This document shows positions 44,203 to 52,921 of a DNA stretch of 64,000 nt, piece by piece. A program made the position numbers and the translations under genes. The notes below the pieces were generated by a model, which was not told where the DNA came from, ran no database searches, and saw only the letters and a program-made list of their open reading frames with translations. This stretch comes from Treponema pectinovorum. GTDB lineage: Bacteria > Spirochaetota > Spirochaetia > Treponematales > Treponemataceae. The first letter of the stretch is position 1; each line of letters starts with the position of its first letter. The stretch is from NCBI RefSeq assembly GCF_900497595.1, contig NZ_UFQO01000003.1, forward strand, positions 1-64,000, in the 5' to 3' direction.

Positions 44203-44658
44203 ATGAAAGATTTTTTCACTTATTTTGCAATGTTTTCTGCGATTACACTTTTGATATGGTTGTTTACTTTTTTTTACAAATTGAAATTAAAAAATCAAAA
44301 CGATGAATTTTCAAAAAAAAGATTAAAAACTCAAAAGACAGAAGACGGAAAAATCGATTTTGTCCGCTGTCCGCTGTGTTCAACACCGCTTGCCACAGGC
44401 GAAGATATGACGAGCCGCATTTTTAGACCGATGAATACTCCAGACCAGAGGATGACAATTTTGGGATGTCCTCATTGCTATCCCAAATTAGAACCCGGCG
44501 TAAAAAGAATATGCCCAGTCTGCTCTAAAAATCTTGCTTTAGACGGATATTTAATATCGCGCTTATTCAACAAAGAAAAAAACAAAAAACACGTCATAAT
44601 AATCGGTTGTACAAACTGCTATGGCATAAAAAAAGACTCCCAAGCGGGAGTCCTTTAG
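44203..44658 (+). CDS. Membrane-anchored double zinc-ribbon protein, unknown function
   Basis: A 151-residue protein: one N-terminal transmembrane helix (FAMFSAITLLIWLFTFFYKL), then four Cys pairs: CPLC, CPHC, CPVC and CTNC. These should form two zinc ribbons. I recognise no family with a known function; it looks conserved in treponemes but that needs a search. TGA-TACAAT ends 7 nt before the ATG, so the mRNA may be leaderless. Its final codons (KKDSQAGVL) are encoded by the flaB terminator hairpin on the other strand. Confidence 0.75.
   Translation: MKDFFTYFAMFSAITLLIWLFTFFYKLKLKNQNDEFSKKRLKTQKTEDGKIDFVRCPLCSTPLATGEDMTSRIFRPMNTPDQRMTILGCPHCYPKLEPGVKRICPVCSKNLALDGYLISRLFNKEKNKKHVIIIGCTNCYGIKKDSQAGVL
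44628..44652 (-). terminator. flaB terminator, inside the end of the neighbouring gene
   Basis: On the minus strand GACTCCC-GCTT-GGGAGTC is followed by seven T. The same bases encode the last residues of the convergent zinc-ribbon gene. Confidence 0.85.
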
Positions 44659-44673
44659 CCAATTTTATAAATA

Positions 44674-45534
44674 CTATCTGAGCAAGCTCAAAACGTTTTG
44701 TGAACTCTGATTTGCCTGAGCAATCATTGCAGTTCCAGCCTGAGTCAATACCTGGTTCTTTGTAAAATCTACCATTTCTTTAGCCATATCAGTATCGCGG
44801 ATGCGGCTTTCAGAAGCCTGGAGGTTTTCAGCACCAATGTCGAGACCTGTTACAGTCTTTTCAAGGCGGTTCTGGTAAGCGCCAAGGTCAGCACGCTGTT
44901 TGTTAATCTTTTTGAGTGCTTCGTCAATAGTTCCAATAGCGCGGTTAGCGTCTTCAGGAGCAGCAATAGTCATAATTTCTTCTGAACCAACGTTACGAAG
45001 TCCAAGAGCGGCTGCAGACATTGTCCCAATGAAAACTTGAGTTCTCTGATCCATATTTGCACCAATATGGAACCACATAGAACCAGTAACAGTATTTTCG
45101 CCAGTAGGGCGAGCAAAACGACCAGTAAGCATATTCATACCGTTGAACTGAGCCTGAGAAGCAATGCGGTCAACTTCTGCAATAAGCTGACTTACTTCAA
45201 CCTGAATCTGCATGCGGTCTTCTTCGCTGTATATACCGTTGGAAGACTGAACAGCCAATTCGCGAATTCTCTGCATAATGTCTGTAGTTTCCTGCAAATA
45301 TCCTTCAGTAGTCTGGATAAACGAAATACCATTTTGCGCATTCATAGATGCCTGATTCATACCGCGAATCTGTGCTCTCATTTTTTCAGAAACGGCAAGT
45401 CCAGAAGCATCATCACCAGCACGGTTAATTTTCATGCCTGATGAAAGCTTTTCCATGTTTTTAGTGTTGTTGAGTTCTGTAAGACCTGTGGAGCGCTGTG
45501 CAAACTGAGCACTCATGTTGTGATTGATAACCAT
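44674..45534 (-). CDS. flaB: Core flagellin FlaB
   Basis: Core filament protein of the spirochaete periplasmic flagellum. At 286 residues it consists almost only of the conserved D0/D1 ends: [46 protein letters not shown] at the start and [38 protein letters not shown] at the end, with a very small central part (residues 140-190). No signal peptide, as expected for FlaB. AAGGAG sits 8 nt before the ATG, and the promoter is of the sigma-28 type. A single flaB copy is seen here; treponemes usually carry several. Confidence 0.96.
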   Translation of the reverse strand: MVINHNMSAQFAQRSTGLTELNNTKNMEKLSSGMKINRAGDDASGLAVSEKMRAQIRGMNQASMNAQNGISFIQTTEGYLQETTDIMQRIRELAVQSSNGIYSEEDRMQIQVEVSQLIAEVDRIASQAQFNGMNMLTGRFARPTGENTVTGSMWFHIGANMDQRTQVFIGTMSAAALGLRNVGSEEIMTIAAPEDANRAIGTIDEALKKINKQRADLGAYQNRLEKTVTGLDIGAENLQASESRIRDTDMAKEMVDFTKNQVLTQAGTAMIAQANQSSQNVLSLLR

Positions 45535-45566
45535 AATATTATCTCCTTGTAAGATCTGGTCGAATT

Positions 45567-45589
45567 ACTACAGAATTTTTACCTGTAGT
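45567..45589 (-). promoter_or_regulatory. Hairpin in the flaB leader
   Basis: ACTACAG / CTGTAGT seven-base stem about 18 nt upstream of the flaB ribosome binding site, within the predicted 75-nt leader. Confidence 0.55.
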
Positions 45590-45616
45590 CCCCGGGCATA
45601 CCACCCTATACATTAC

Positions 45617-45643
45617 ATATCGGAGATACAAAAAATGACTTTA
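45617..45643 (-). promoter_or_regulatory. Sigma-28 (FliA) promoter of flaB
   Basis: Minus strand: TAAAGTCA (45643-45636), 11-nt spacer, TCCGATAT (45624-45617). Compare the E. coli FliA consensus TAAAGTTT-N11-GCCGATAA. Confidence 0.8.
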
Positions 45644-45719
45644 GAAAAAAATGCAAATTTATTTGCGATAATTCATTTTTTTTGTTAATCGTAGGCAAAA
45701 TAAAATTTTAAAGGGATTT

Positions 45720-45819
45720 AGGAGCGCATCAATTTTACGCGACCCGTGTTGCAGGGCTACGCTTTCGCTTCGGTGTGCATAGCACACCAGCATTGCTGCC
45801 CTTACACCCGGGGCTACAA
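45720..45819. repeat. GC-rich intergenic repeat before recR stop
   Basis: Contains hairpin GGTGTGC-ATA-GCACACC and GGGCTACGC-type blocks like those at 6050-6130. Non-coding. Confidence 0.6.
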
Positions 45820-46410
45820 TTAGAACGAACTTCTTCCCCTAAAACTCCGCGCGAGTGTCAATTTGTCGATATATTCAAGGTCGCCGCCAACCGGCAAGCC
45901 GCTTGCAAGCCGAGTAATCTTTACATCGCTCATACTCGATATAACTCTTTGAATATACATAGCAGTTGTGTCGCCTTCTACAGTTGGGTTTGTTGCCAAA
46001 ATAACTTCTTTAACAGTTCCAGATTTTATTCTCTCTAAAAGGCTTTTTATTCTAAGCTGGTCAGGGCCAATTCCGTCTAATGGAGCAATAACTCCACCCA
46101 AAACATGAAAAAGTCCATTGTATTCGTTTGAAGAATCTATCGTGTTTACATCTTGCGGCTGTTCTACAACGCATATAATCGACTTATCTCGCAAAGTATC
46201 GCTACAGATAGGACAAGGGTCGTTTTCTGTCCACGAGCCGCATATAGAGCAAGCATGAATTTTCTTTTGCAGATTTGCAAGTTGGTTGGCAAAACGTTCA
46301 ATCCACGCAGAATCCGCTTTTAATAAAAAATTTACAAGTCGCCCTGCACTTTTTTTACCAATTCCTGGCAACCGAGAAAAACTCTCTGTTAATTCGTCAA
46401 TCGCATTCAT
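45820..46410 (-). CDS. recR: Recombination mediator RecR
   Basis: Helps RecA loading in gap repair with RecO/RecF. The 196 residues show the HhH segment (FSRLPGIGKKSAGRLVNFLL), the C4 zinc finger (CSICGSWTENDPCPIC), the TOPRIM domain (ICVVEQPQDVNTIDSS, VILATNPTVEGDTTAMYI) and the C-terminal Walker-like end (RLASGLPVGGDLEYIDKLTLARSF). It follows ybaB and dnaX on the same strand, the classic dnaX-ybaB-recR order. Confidence 0.95.
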   Translation of the reverse strand: MNAIDELTESFSRLPGIGKKSAGRLVNFLLKADSAWIERFANQLANLQKKIHACSICGSWTENDPCPICSDTLRDKSIICVVEQPQDVNTIDSSNEYNGLFHVLGGVIAPLDGIGPDQLRIKSLLERIKSGTVKEVILATNPTVEGDTTAMYIQRVISSMSDVKITRLASGLPVGGDLEYIDKLTLARSFRGRSSF

Positions 46411-46434
46411 TTATATAAATCGTTCTCTGTAAAA

Positions 46435-46746
46435 TTAAAGCCCAAATTTTGACATATCCATGCCACTCATCATAGGACCTGCTTTTTCTTTTATAATCTC
46501 TTGGATTTTTTCCATTGCATTGTGAGTAGCTGCAACTATTAAGTCTTCAAGCATTTTGACATCTCTAGGGTCAACGGCAATCGGGTCAATTTTTATCGCA
46601 GTCATTTCCATCTGTCCATTTACGGTAACTTGCACCATATTGCCACCAGAAGAACCAGTTGCAGTCAAACTTGCCATTTCTTCCTTTAGTTTTGTCATTG
46701 TTCCTTGAATATCTTTTAGATTTTTTACAAAATCAAACGGATTCAT
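46435..46746 (-). CDS. YbaB/EbfC family nucleoid-associated protein
   Basis: A 103-residue DNA-binding protein: N-terminal MNPFDFVKNLKDIQGTMTKL helix, central strand MVQVTVNGQMEMTAIKIDP, C-terminal helix ending GMDMSKFGL. The start at 46746 overlaps the end of dnaX by 14 bp; a longer frame upstream only reads through dnaX in another phase. It sits between dnaX and recR, the usual genomic place. Confidence 0.92.
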   Translation of the reverse strand: MNPFDFVKNLKDIQGTMTKLKEEMASLTATGSSGGNMVQVTVNGQMEMTAIKIDPIAVDPRDVKMLEDLIVAATHNAMEKIQEIIKEKAGPMMSGMDMSKFGL

Positions 46747-48631
46747 CTTCGTCCTCCTGTATTGAAAGTTCAAAATTTGTATTTTCAGGTTCGTCGTTAG
46801 AATTTTCTGCTTCGTCAGAATTTGCAAAGCCTTGCGATTTTTCTTCTGGTTTTGCAGATTCAACTTTTTCGCCTTTGGATACAATTTCGCCTCTAAAAAG
46901 CGAGCATAAAAGTTGAACTTCTTTGGGTGCATTTTCTGTATCGTTTATCTGAACAGCCTGTTTTACGCTTACGTTAAAAGAAATTGGGCTTCCGTAAAAA
47001 GTCGAAATTATATCTGAAATTTCAGAAATTTGCCTATGCAGTTGATTTTGAGTAAATGCGGAAGCGACAACTGTTGAAATTTCATTTCCTTGTAAAATCC
47101 AATTGCCAGTTTGAATCAAAGTTGTTGCAAGAATTGCGGTTTTTTCGCTCACAGAAAGTTTTGATAAAACCGCCTTTTTTAGTTGAGCCATATCTCTTAT
47201 TGGCTCTTGAACCTTTGCTGTTTGTTCAGGCGGTTCAGCGCCGCCTTTAATAAAAGATTGTGAGTTTTCGTTTTGTTCTGCAAAAGATTCTTTGCGTTGT
47301 GAGTTTTCGTTTTGTGTTGAAAAATTTTCTTCTCGTTGTGCGTTTTCGTTTTGTTTTGTAAAAGATTCTTGTCTTTTGGCGTCTTCTATGTCTTGTGCAA
47401 AAAAGTGTGCAGGTTTTTGTGGCTGTGCATTTTGATTTTGAACAAAATTTTGTTGAGATACAGAATCTTCGTCTCTAAAATCGTTTTTAGAAAGCAAAAG
47501 CGATTTTGCTTTGTCTATTGCATTTTTTACTTCTGCTACAGAAACATATTGATTAAGCCAACAAAGTCTGCTAAAAGCAAGTTCAAGTTCATAGCGTGGG
47601 TTTAAAGAATATCGAATTTCGCGATATAAATTTAAAAACAAGCTTAGGGCACGTTCAATTTGAACAGAATTCCATCTTTCTAAAACTTTTGAGCTGTATC
47701 TTTCGGCGTTTTGCCCTAAAAGTGCTTCTTTTGTTATTCCACTTTTTATTAGCAAAATTGAGCGAAGATAATCCGTCGCATTGGAAATCAATAAATCGAT
47801 AGAAATTCCTGCCTGCAAAAAAGAATCCAATTTTTCTAAGGCGGGTTTTGTTTTATTATCTACACATTCTTCAAAAATCTCGTTTAAACGATCAACGCCA
47901 ACAAGACCAAGTTTGTCGCGAATTTTGTCGTAAGTTATTTCGTCTGCGCTAAAGGCTGCAACTTGGTCAAAAAGCGTGTAAGCGTCGCGCATAGAGCCTG
48001 TGGATTCTCGTGCAATCCAATAAAGCGCTTCATCTTCCGCTTTTACGCCAATTTCTTTTGCGGCGAGCGAGAGTTGCTCTTTTACTTTTTCTATGGGAAC
48101 AAGCCTAAAATTGAACTGCTGGCAGCGGCTTTTTATCGTTGCAGGAACTTTTTGAAGTTCAGTTGTTGCAAAAATAAATATTACGTAAGGTGGTGGTTCT
48201 TCTATTGTCTTTAAAAGTGCATTGAACGCAGATGTAGAAAGCATGTGAACTTCATCTATTATATAAATTTTATAGCGGCAACTCTGCGGAGGAAATAAAA
48301 CTTCGTCTTTTATTTGTCTTACATCGTTTACAGAAGTGTTGGAAGCACCGTCAATTTCTATAACATCGGTACAACTGCCTTTTGTTATTTCCATGCACTG
48401 CTGGCAATGACCACAAGGTGTTGCAATAGGACCTTCTGCACAGTTTAGTGATTTTGCAAGAATGCGAGCGGTAGAAGTTTTTCCGCAACCTCTTGGTCCA
48501 GAAAATAGATATGCATGTGCAATTTTTTTAGATTGAATAGCATTGTGGAAAGTTTGTGCAACAAATTCCTGACCAACTAAATCTTCAAACTTTTGTGGTC
48601 GTCGCCGAGTAGCAGTTACTTCATAAGACAT
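46733..48631 (-). CDS. dnaX: DNA polymerase III subunit gamma/tau
   Basis: Clamp-loader ATPase. The 632 residues carry Walker A GPRGCGKTS, zinc module CGHCQQC, Walker B IYIIDEVHML and sensor region ATTELQKVPATIKSRCQQF in the first about 230. The C-terminal linker is Gln/Asn-rich and holds three 13-residue repeats (pattern R-x-E-S-F-x2-QNENSQ) at 47258-47374. The tail is acidic. The promoter TTGAGA-N17-TATTCT ends 6 nt before the ATG, predicting leaderless mRNA. Confidence 0.95.
   Translation of the reverse strand: MSYEVTATRRRPQKFEDLVGQEFVAQTFHNAIQSKKIAHAYLFSGPRGCGKTSTARILAKSLNCAEGPIATPCGHCQQCMEITKGSCTDVIEIDGASNTSVNDVRQIKDEVLFPPQSCRYKIYIIDEVHMLSTSAFNALLKTIEEPPPYVIFIFATTELQKVPATIKSRCQQFNFRLVPIEKVKEQLSLAAKEIGVKAEDEALYWIARESTGSMRDAYTLFDQVAAFSADEITYDKIRDKLGLVGVDRLNEIFEECVDNKTKPALEKLDSFLQAGISIDLLISNATDYLRSILLIKSGITKEALLGQNAERYSSKVLERWNSVQIERALSLFLNLYREIRYSLNPRYELELAFSRLCWLNQYVSVAEVKNAIDKAKSLLLSKNDFRDEDSVSQQNFVQNQNAQPQKPAHFFAQDIEDAKRQESFTKQNENAQREENFSTQNENSQRKESFAEQNENSQSFIKGGAEPPEQTAKVQEPIRDMAQLKKAVLSKLSVSEKTAILATTLIQTGNWILQGNEISTVVASAFTQNQLHRQISEISDIISTFYGSPISFNVSVKQAVQINDTENAPKEVQLLCSLFRGEIVSKGEKVESAKPEEKSQGFANSDEAENSNDEPENTNFELSIQEDEDESV
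47258..47374 (-). repeat. 39-bp tandem repeat (3 units) inside dnaX
   Basis: Units start at 47258, 47297 and 47336, all in frame. Each encodes 13 residues ending in QNENAQ or QNENSQ, in the linker between the ATPase and C-terminal domains. Confidence 0.9.
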
Positions 48632-48637
48632 AGGCTA

Positions 48638-48666
48638 AGAATATCCTAAAAAACTTTAATTCTCAA
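48638..48666 (-). promoter_or_regulatory. dnaX promoter
   Basis: Minus strand: TTGAGA (48666-48661), 17-nt spacer, TATTCT (48643-48638), then 6 nt to the ATG at 48631. Confidence 0.7.
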
Positions 48667-48704
48667 CACACAGAGTTTTGTTTAAACTCAAGCGAGAATA
48701 TTTT

Positions 48705-49493
48705 TTACCATCTGCCGCTTGCACCGCCACCACCAGAGCGACCTCCGCCACCACCGCTAAAGCCACCACCGAAGCTTCCGCCTCCAAAACTGCTTCCACC
48801 ACCAAAGCCACCTCCAAAGAAAAATCCGCCACTTCTAGGTGGTCTTCTATTTCCTCCGCGAGGACCAAAGATGTTTGAAATTATGATGATTGCGACGAAC
48901 ACGAGCCACATAAAAAGTGGAATGAATTTTGTAAGACCTTCATCTCCGGAAGATTCGACTTTGTCTTTTATTTTTTGGTCGTCGGTTGCATAACCTGCAA
49001 GAATTTTTATTCCTTCTAAAATTCCTCCAGAATAATCGCCTTCTTTAAAATGCGGAATTATAAAGTTGCGGATTATTAGCCCGCATTTTGTGTCTGTTAA
49101 AACGCCTTCAAGTCCGTAGCCAACTTCTATTCGCACCGCTCTGTCCTGCAACGAAACTACGAGCAGAATACCGTTGTCCTTGTTTGCTTGTCCTAGTCGC
49201 CATTTTTCAAATACTAGAGAAGCGTATTCTTCTATCGAAACAGAATCTTCACCTTCGCCTAAGGATTGCACAGTTAAAACCGCGATTTGAACGCCGGTTT
49301 GTTTGTCAATTTCTTCGAGAAAGCTTTCTGTTTTTGTCAGAGTTTGAGGATTTATCAAACCGGCATTGTCTGTAATCCATGCTTTTTGTGTTGGAACAGA
49401 AATTTCTTTTGCCGATAAGAATGTCGTTCCTAAAAAAATAGACAGAAAAAATAAAACGAAACTTTTAAAAGAATGCGAGTGATAAAATTTCAT
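48705..49493 (-). CDS. TPM-domain membrane protein (YgcG-like)
   Basis: A 262-residue protein: signal peptide (FKSFVLFFLSIFLGTTFLSA), TPM domain (about 30-180, with WITDNAGLINPQTLTKTESFL, VQIAVLTVQSL, NGILLVVSLQDRAVRIEVGYGLEG), one transmembrane helix (FIPLFMWLVFVAIIIISNIFG) and a Gly/Ser/Phe-rich tail. Family members are linked to membrane quality control or photosystem repair in other groups; the exact role here is unknown. It begins 9 bp after lemA, the common LemA-TPM pair. Confidence 0.88.
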   Translation of the reverse strand: MKFYHSHSFKSFVLFFLSIFLGTTFLSAKEISVPTQKAWITDNAGLINPQTLTKTESFLEEIDKQTGVQIAVLTVQSLGEGEDSVSIEEYASLVFEKWRLGQANKDNGILLVVSLQDRAVRIEVGYGLEGVLTDTKCGLIIRNFIIPHFKEGDYSGGILEGIKILAGYATDDQKIKDKVESSGDEGLTKFIPLFMWLVFVAIIIISNIFGPRGGNRRPPRSGGFFFGGGFGGGSSFGGGSFGGGFSGGGGGRSGGGGASGRW

Positions 49494-49502
49494 ATTAAAA
49501 CA

Positions 49503-50108
49503 TTAAAAAGATACTGTTGGTGCTTTTGAGGCAGCAGTTTCGGCTTCAAAATATGCTTTTTTCTCAAACCCGTTCATATTTGCAATGATATTTTGAGGAA
49601 ATTTTCTTATAAACGAGTTGTACGAACGCACTGCGTCGTTAAAGCGTCTTCTTTCGACAGAAATTCTATTTTCTGTTCCCGCAAGTTCGTCTTGCAAAGC
49701 AAGAAAATTTTGATTTGCTTTTAATTGAGGGTAATTTTCTGAAATTGCCAGAAGCCTTTGCAAGCTCGCGCCCAATTCGTTTTGAATTTTTTGATATTCC
49801 GCTAGTTTTTTGCTGTCTTCTAAGATAGCAGAGTCAACTTTTACAATTCCTCCAGCACGGCTTCTAGCTTCTGCAACTTGTTCAAAAACCTCTTTTTCGT
49901 GGCTTGCGTAGCCTTTTACAGTGCTTACAAGGTTGGGAATTAAGTCGAGCCTGCGTTGATACTGATTTTCTACCTGACTCCATGCACTCGTTACGCTTTC
50001 GTCTAAAGTTACCATTTTGTTGTAATTACCAGCAAAAAAATTGTACAAGATGAGTGCAATAACTGCGATAACCGCTGCAATTATTGCAAATTTTTTAAGT
50101 CCTTTCAT
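49503..50108 (-). CDS. lemA: LemA family protein
   Basis: A 201-residue protein with an N-terminal transmembrane helix (FAIIAAVIAVIALILYNFFAG) and a helical domain holding the LemA core: YNKMVTLDESVTSAWSQVENQYQRRLDLIPNL, ENYPQLKANQNFLALQDELAGTENRI and RRRFNDAVRSYNSFIRKFP. GGAG is 6 nt before the ATG at 50108. Co-transcribed with the TPM protein. Function in bacteria is unsettled. Confidence 0.93.
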   Translation of the reverse strand: MKGLKKFAIIAAVIAVIALILYNFFAGNYNKMVTLDESVTSAWSQVENQYQRRLDLIPNLVSTVKGYASHEKEVFEQVAEARSRAGGIVKVDSAILEDSKKLAEYQKIQNELGASLQRLLAISENYPQLKANQNFLALQDELAGTENRISVERRRFNDAVRSYNSFIRKFPQNIIANMNGFEKKAYFEAETAASKAPTVSF

Positions 50109-50130
50109 AGATATCTCCATTTTATTGTAA

Positions 50131-50247
50131 CCGCGCATCCGTTTGCGGCAAGGATTGCGGTTTATAAAAACGTCCGTGTTTTTCTAAACCTGACAGTTTT
50201 TTTTCAAAAACTGTCGACATGATTTGTAACCGCACATCCGTGTGCGG
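50131..50247. repeat. Three-hairpin array (locus C)
   Basis: An imperfect CCGC ... ATCCGT ... GCGG hairpin at 50131. Then TTTATAAAAAC-GTCCGT-GTTTTTCTAAA (50161-50188, one mismatch), GACAGTTTTT-TTTC-AAAAACTGTC (50192-50215) and CCGCAC-ATCCGT-GTGCGG (50230-50247). Same order as locus A. Confidence 0.85.
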
Positions 50248-50585
50248 CAAGGATTGGAGGGGCTGGCGAAGCCAGTTCAACGCAACGCGTTGAATGAAGC
50301 GACAGCGTAACCCCGCAAAGCCTGATTTTTGCGAATGCAAAAAGCCGCCCAATTTCTTGTCTTTATAAAAAGATATTTAAATAATAAGGAATATCCTTTT
50401 TACAGGCAAGTTTTTTATGTACTTTGACTTTTCCTTGTGGGTAGAATTTAGATTTTTTGAATTAGACCTTGAAAATTCTCTATGAATGTCTTTAGGTTTA
50501 ATAAAAAGTTTTTATATTTATAAAAAAAAATTCAATAATTTACAAAAAATACGCATTTTTGTAGCAAGTTTTTGAAAAAGTTTTG
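50248..50585. other. Intergenic: hairpin pair, then AT-rich spacer
   Basis: CTGGC-GAA-GCCAG and TTCAACGC-AAC-GCGTTGAA lie at about 50264-50294. From 50350 the sequence is AT-rich with no recognisable gene. Confidence 0.55.
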
Positions 50586-50614
50586 TTGACTGTAAAAAAT
50601 CGCCGTGTTATCCT
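50586..50614 (+). promoter_or_regulatory. Promoter of the beta-barrel protein gene
   Basis: TTGACT (50586-50591), 17-nt spacer, TG-T-TATCCT (50609-50614). The leader of about 60 nt ends in AGGAGG. Confidence 0.75.
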
Positions 50615-50680
50615 AGTTGCAAATGGAAAAAGTAAAAACCGTTGGTTTAAATTTTCCGAAAAAATAGGAGGATTTTTTAT

Positions 50681-51889
50681 ATGAAAAAAATCATAGGAAC
50701 TGTACTTCTCGCAGTTACAGGACTTTCACTCGTAGCAGCTGATGTTACTGTTAATATCAATTCTCGTGTTCGTCCTAATCTTTACACAACATCAAAAAAA
50801 GAAGATGGTAAGAAGACTTCTGAGCTTTTCAAACTTGATGGCGCTAAAGCTGCTGATACAGTAAAAATTGCTGCATCTAACGCTTATGCTGGTGCTGTTC
50901 TTGAATCAACTTGGGATGCTGGCGCTGCCGCTCCAGGAGTAGAACTTGATAACTACTACGGTTGGATGAACTTTGGAAATCTTGCAATTACTGCTGGTAA
51001 ATACGACAGCCGCTATACAGCTCGCTTTAACTCAAGCGCTACAGAAGGTGGTCTTGTTGATAGCGATATTGCTAAATACGGTCTTTCTAACAAAATTGCT
51101 ACAGGACTCAACGGTGCTGGTACTGCCTTGAAAACAGTAGGTAAAACATGGCTTTATGACTTTGACAATGCATCTGCTTTTAAAGGTTCAAAAGATCTTT
51201 CTTTGACATTTGCTTATACTCTTGCTGATGTTGCAGGTGGAAAGCTCTTGTTGAAAGCAAGTCTCGTAAAGAATGCTTACGATACATATACAAATTCAGA
51301 CGGAGATACATTCACTCAGTCTGCAGGTTATGTAGCAGAAGCTGCATGGAATGGAAAAGGTTTAACTTTTGACTTTATCTTCAAAAATCCAGAAAACAAA
51401 GGTTTTGGTGTTGGTCTTTATTCAACAGTAAAAATCAATGACAATAACTCTGCTGCAGTAGGTGTTACTTACGGTACAAAGAAAGATGAACTTGATACTG
51501 CTCTTGCTGTTGATGGTCGCTACAAGTTTACTTCTGGTCCACTTATCGCAACTTTGGCTGCAAAATATTCTTATGCTAAGCCTAAGGGTTTTGATGCAGA
51601 AACTGCTTTGGAAGCTGGAACTGAAGTTTCTTACATGGTAAACAACCTTGTTACTGTTGCTCTCGATGCACGCTTGGATATGTGTGACCTTGATGACAAC
51701 GACAAGAAAGATTTGGCAGAAAATGTAATCGTAATTTCACCACGTGCTAAATTTACTGCAGGAAAAGGCGCTGCTGTAACTGTAGCTGTTGAATATACAC
51801 AGGCTCTCAACTCTTCTAAAGATGTAGCTACTTACAATCCTGTAAAAACAAAGATTGGCGTTCCTGTTATTTTCCGCGTAAAGATGTAA
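50681..51889 (+). CDS. Putative outer-membrane beta-barrel protein
   Basis: A 402-residue exported protein. Signal peptide MKKIIGTVLLAVTGLSLVAA is followed by alternating polar/aromatic strands typical of a barrel (VTVNINSRVRPNLY, LAITAGKYDSRY, AAVTVAVEYTQAL) and ends GVPVIFRVKM. It has its own near-consensus promoter, AGGAGG site and strong terminator, and favoured codons, so it is probably abundant. No named porin family was recognised; it could be a treponemal outer-membrane porin. Confidence 0.75.
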   Translation: MKKIIGTVLLAVTGLSLVAADVTVNINSRVRPNLYTTSKKEDGKKTSELFKLDGAKAADTVKIAASNAYAGAVLESTWDAGAAAPGVELDNYYGWMNFGNLAITAGKYDSRYTARFNSSATEGGLVDSDIAKYGLSNKIATGLNGAGTALKTVGKTWLYDFDNASAFKGSKDLSLTFAYTLADVAGGKLLLKASLVKNAYDTYTNSDGDTFTQSAGYVAEAAWNGKGLTFDFIFKNPENKGFGVGLYSTVKINDNNSAAVGVTYGTKKDELDTALAVDGRYKFTSGPLIATLAAKYSYAKPKGFDAETALEAGTEVSYMVNNLVTVALDARLDMCDLDDNDKKDLAENVIVISPRAKFTAGKGAAVTVAVEYTQALNSSKDVATYNPVKTKIGVPVIFRVKM

Positions 51890-51916
51890 TAATCTGACGG
51901 TAACGTTAACTTAAAG

Positions 51917-51953
51917 AAAAGGGCAAGGTCCTATTAGGGCTTTGCCCTTTTTT
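51917..51953 (+). terminator. Rho-independent terminator after the beta-barrel gene
   Basis: AAAGGGCAAG ... CTTTGCCCTTT stem followed by a T-run. Confidence 0.9.
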
Positions 51954-52043
51954 AGATAGAAGTGTGTTTCCTTTTTAATTAGTTTTTTTTTATAAGTTTG
52001 TTTTTTATTGAAATATATAATGATTTTATAAGGAATATTTTAG

Positions 52044-52766
52044 ATGTATAAAAAAAGTATTATTTTAATATTTTTACTTTCGGTTTTATTTTTGGCAGGT
52101 TGTGCTTCTAGTAAGGTTACTCTCTCTGATTGTTCACCTATAGCAATTTTGACAGTTAATGGAAATGCAACCATTTACAAAATCGAAGATACCGGCGAGA
52201 TTAACGATGAAAGTGATGGTTTAATAAACGATGTCATAAATAAAAAATTCAATATTTCTGATGCGGAAAGGCTTACTGCTCAAGATAGGGTTGATTTTGC
52301 AGCAGATTATTTAAGCAAGGCTCTCGCTGATATAGCACAACTTACAGTAATTGAAAGAGAAAAAGTTGTTGCTTCTAGATATTACAAAAAAGATAAGAAT
52401 GTATTTGATTATCTTTCAACACAGAAATCTGCCTATAATTATAATTTTAATATGGCAAATGTGGGTTCAAAAAATGCACGACTTTTAGGAAAAGAAATTG
52501 GAGCGAAAAGCCTTATTTCTTTGGGTTTTGAGTTTAGGAAAAAAGAAGAGATTTTATCTAGAGAACTTCAGATGGTTCCTGTTTTGGTTATGAATGTAAA
52601 TCTTTATAATTCTTACGGAAAAATTCTTATAAAAGATAGAATAACTGTTTCTGGAACTAAGGGTGCTGTTATAATAAATTCAAATTATGACCGCGATGAA
52701 TTTGTTGATTTATTCCCAGAGCTAATCGAAACCGCTATAAACCAATTTATTGTTTCTCTTTTGTAA
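52044..52766 (+). CDS. Hypothetical lipoprotein
   Basis: A 240-residue lipoprotein: IILIFLLSVLFLAGC with Cys at 20. The mature part has VIEREKVVASRYY, LGKEIGAKSLISLGFEF and NSYGKILIKDRI, a layout like CsgG/TolB-N-related lipoproteins that bind in the envelope, but I cannot confirm the family. AAGGA precedes the ATG. Single gene. Confidence 0.7.
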   Translation: MYKKSIILIFLLSVLFLAGCASSKVTLSDCSPIAILTVNGNATIYKIEDTGEINDESDGLINDVINKKFNISDAERLTAQDRVDFAADYLSKALADIAQLTVIEREKVVASRYYKKDKNVFDYLSTQKSAYNYNFNMANVGSKNARLLGKEIGAKSLISLGFEFRKKEEILSRELQMVPVLVMNVNLYNSYGKILIKDRITVSGTKGAVIINSNYDRDEFVDLFPELIETAINQFIVSLL

Positions 52767-52921
52767 GATTTTTATATTTCATATACTTTGTGCACTCATA
52801 TTTTTTTTATAAAAGGTTGAATTCCTTTTATTGTTTTTAATTTTTACCGAATAATATGCTTTTATTTGAAAATAATTATATAAAACTGTAGAATTTATAT
52901 TGTTTTGCGGAGGAATAAATA

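Noticed and set aside
46747-46932. Long N-terminal extension of YbaB
   Set aside because: It only reads through dnaX in another frame; the family starts at the MNPFDF methionine.
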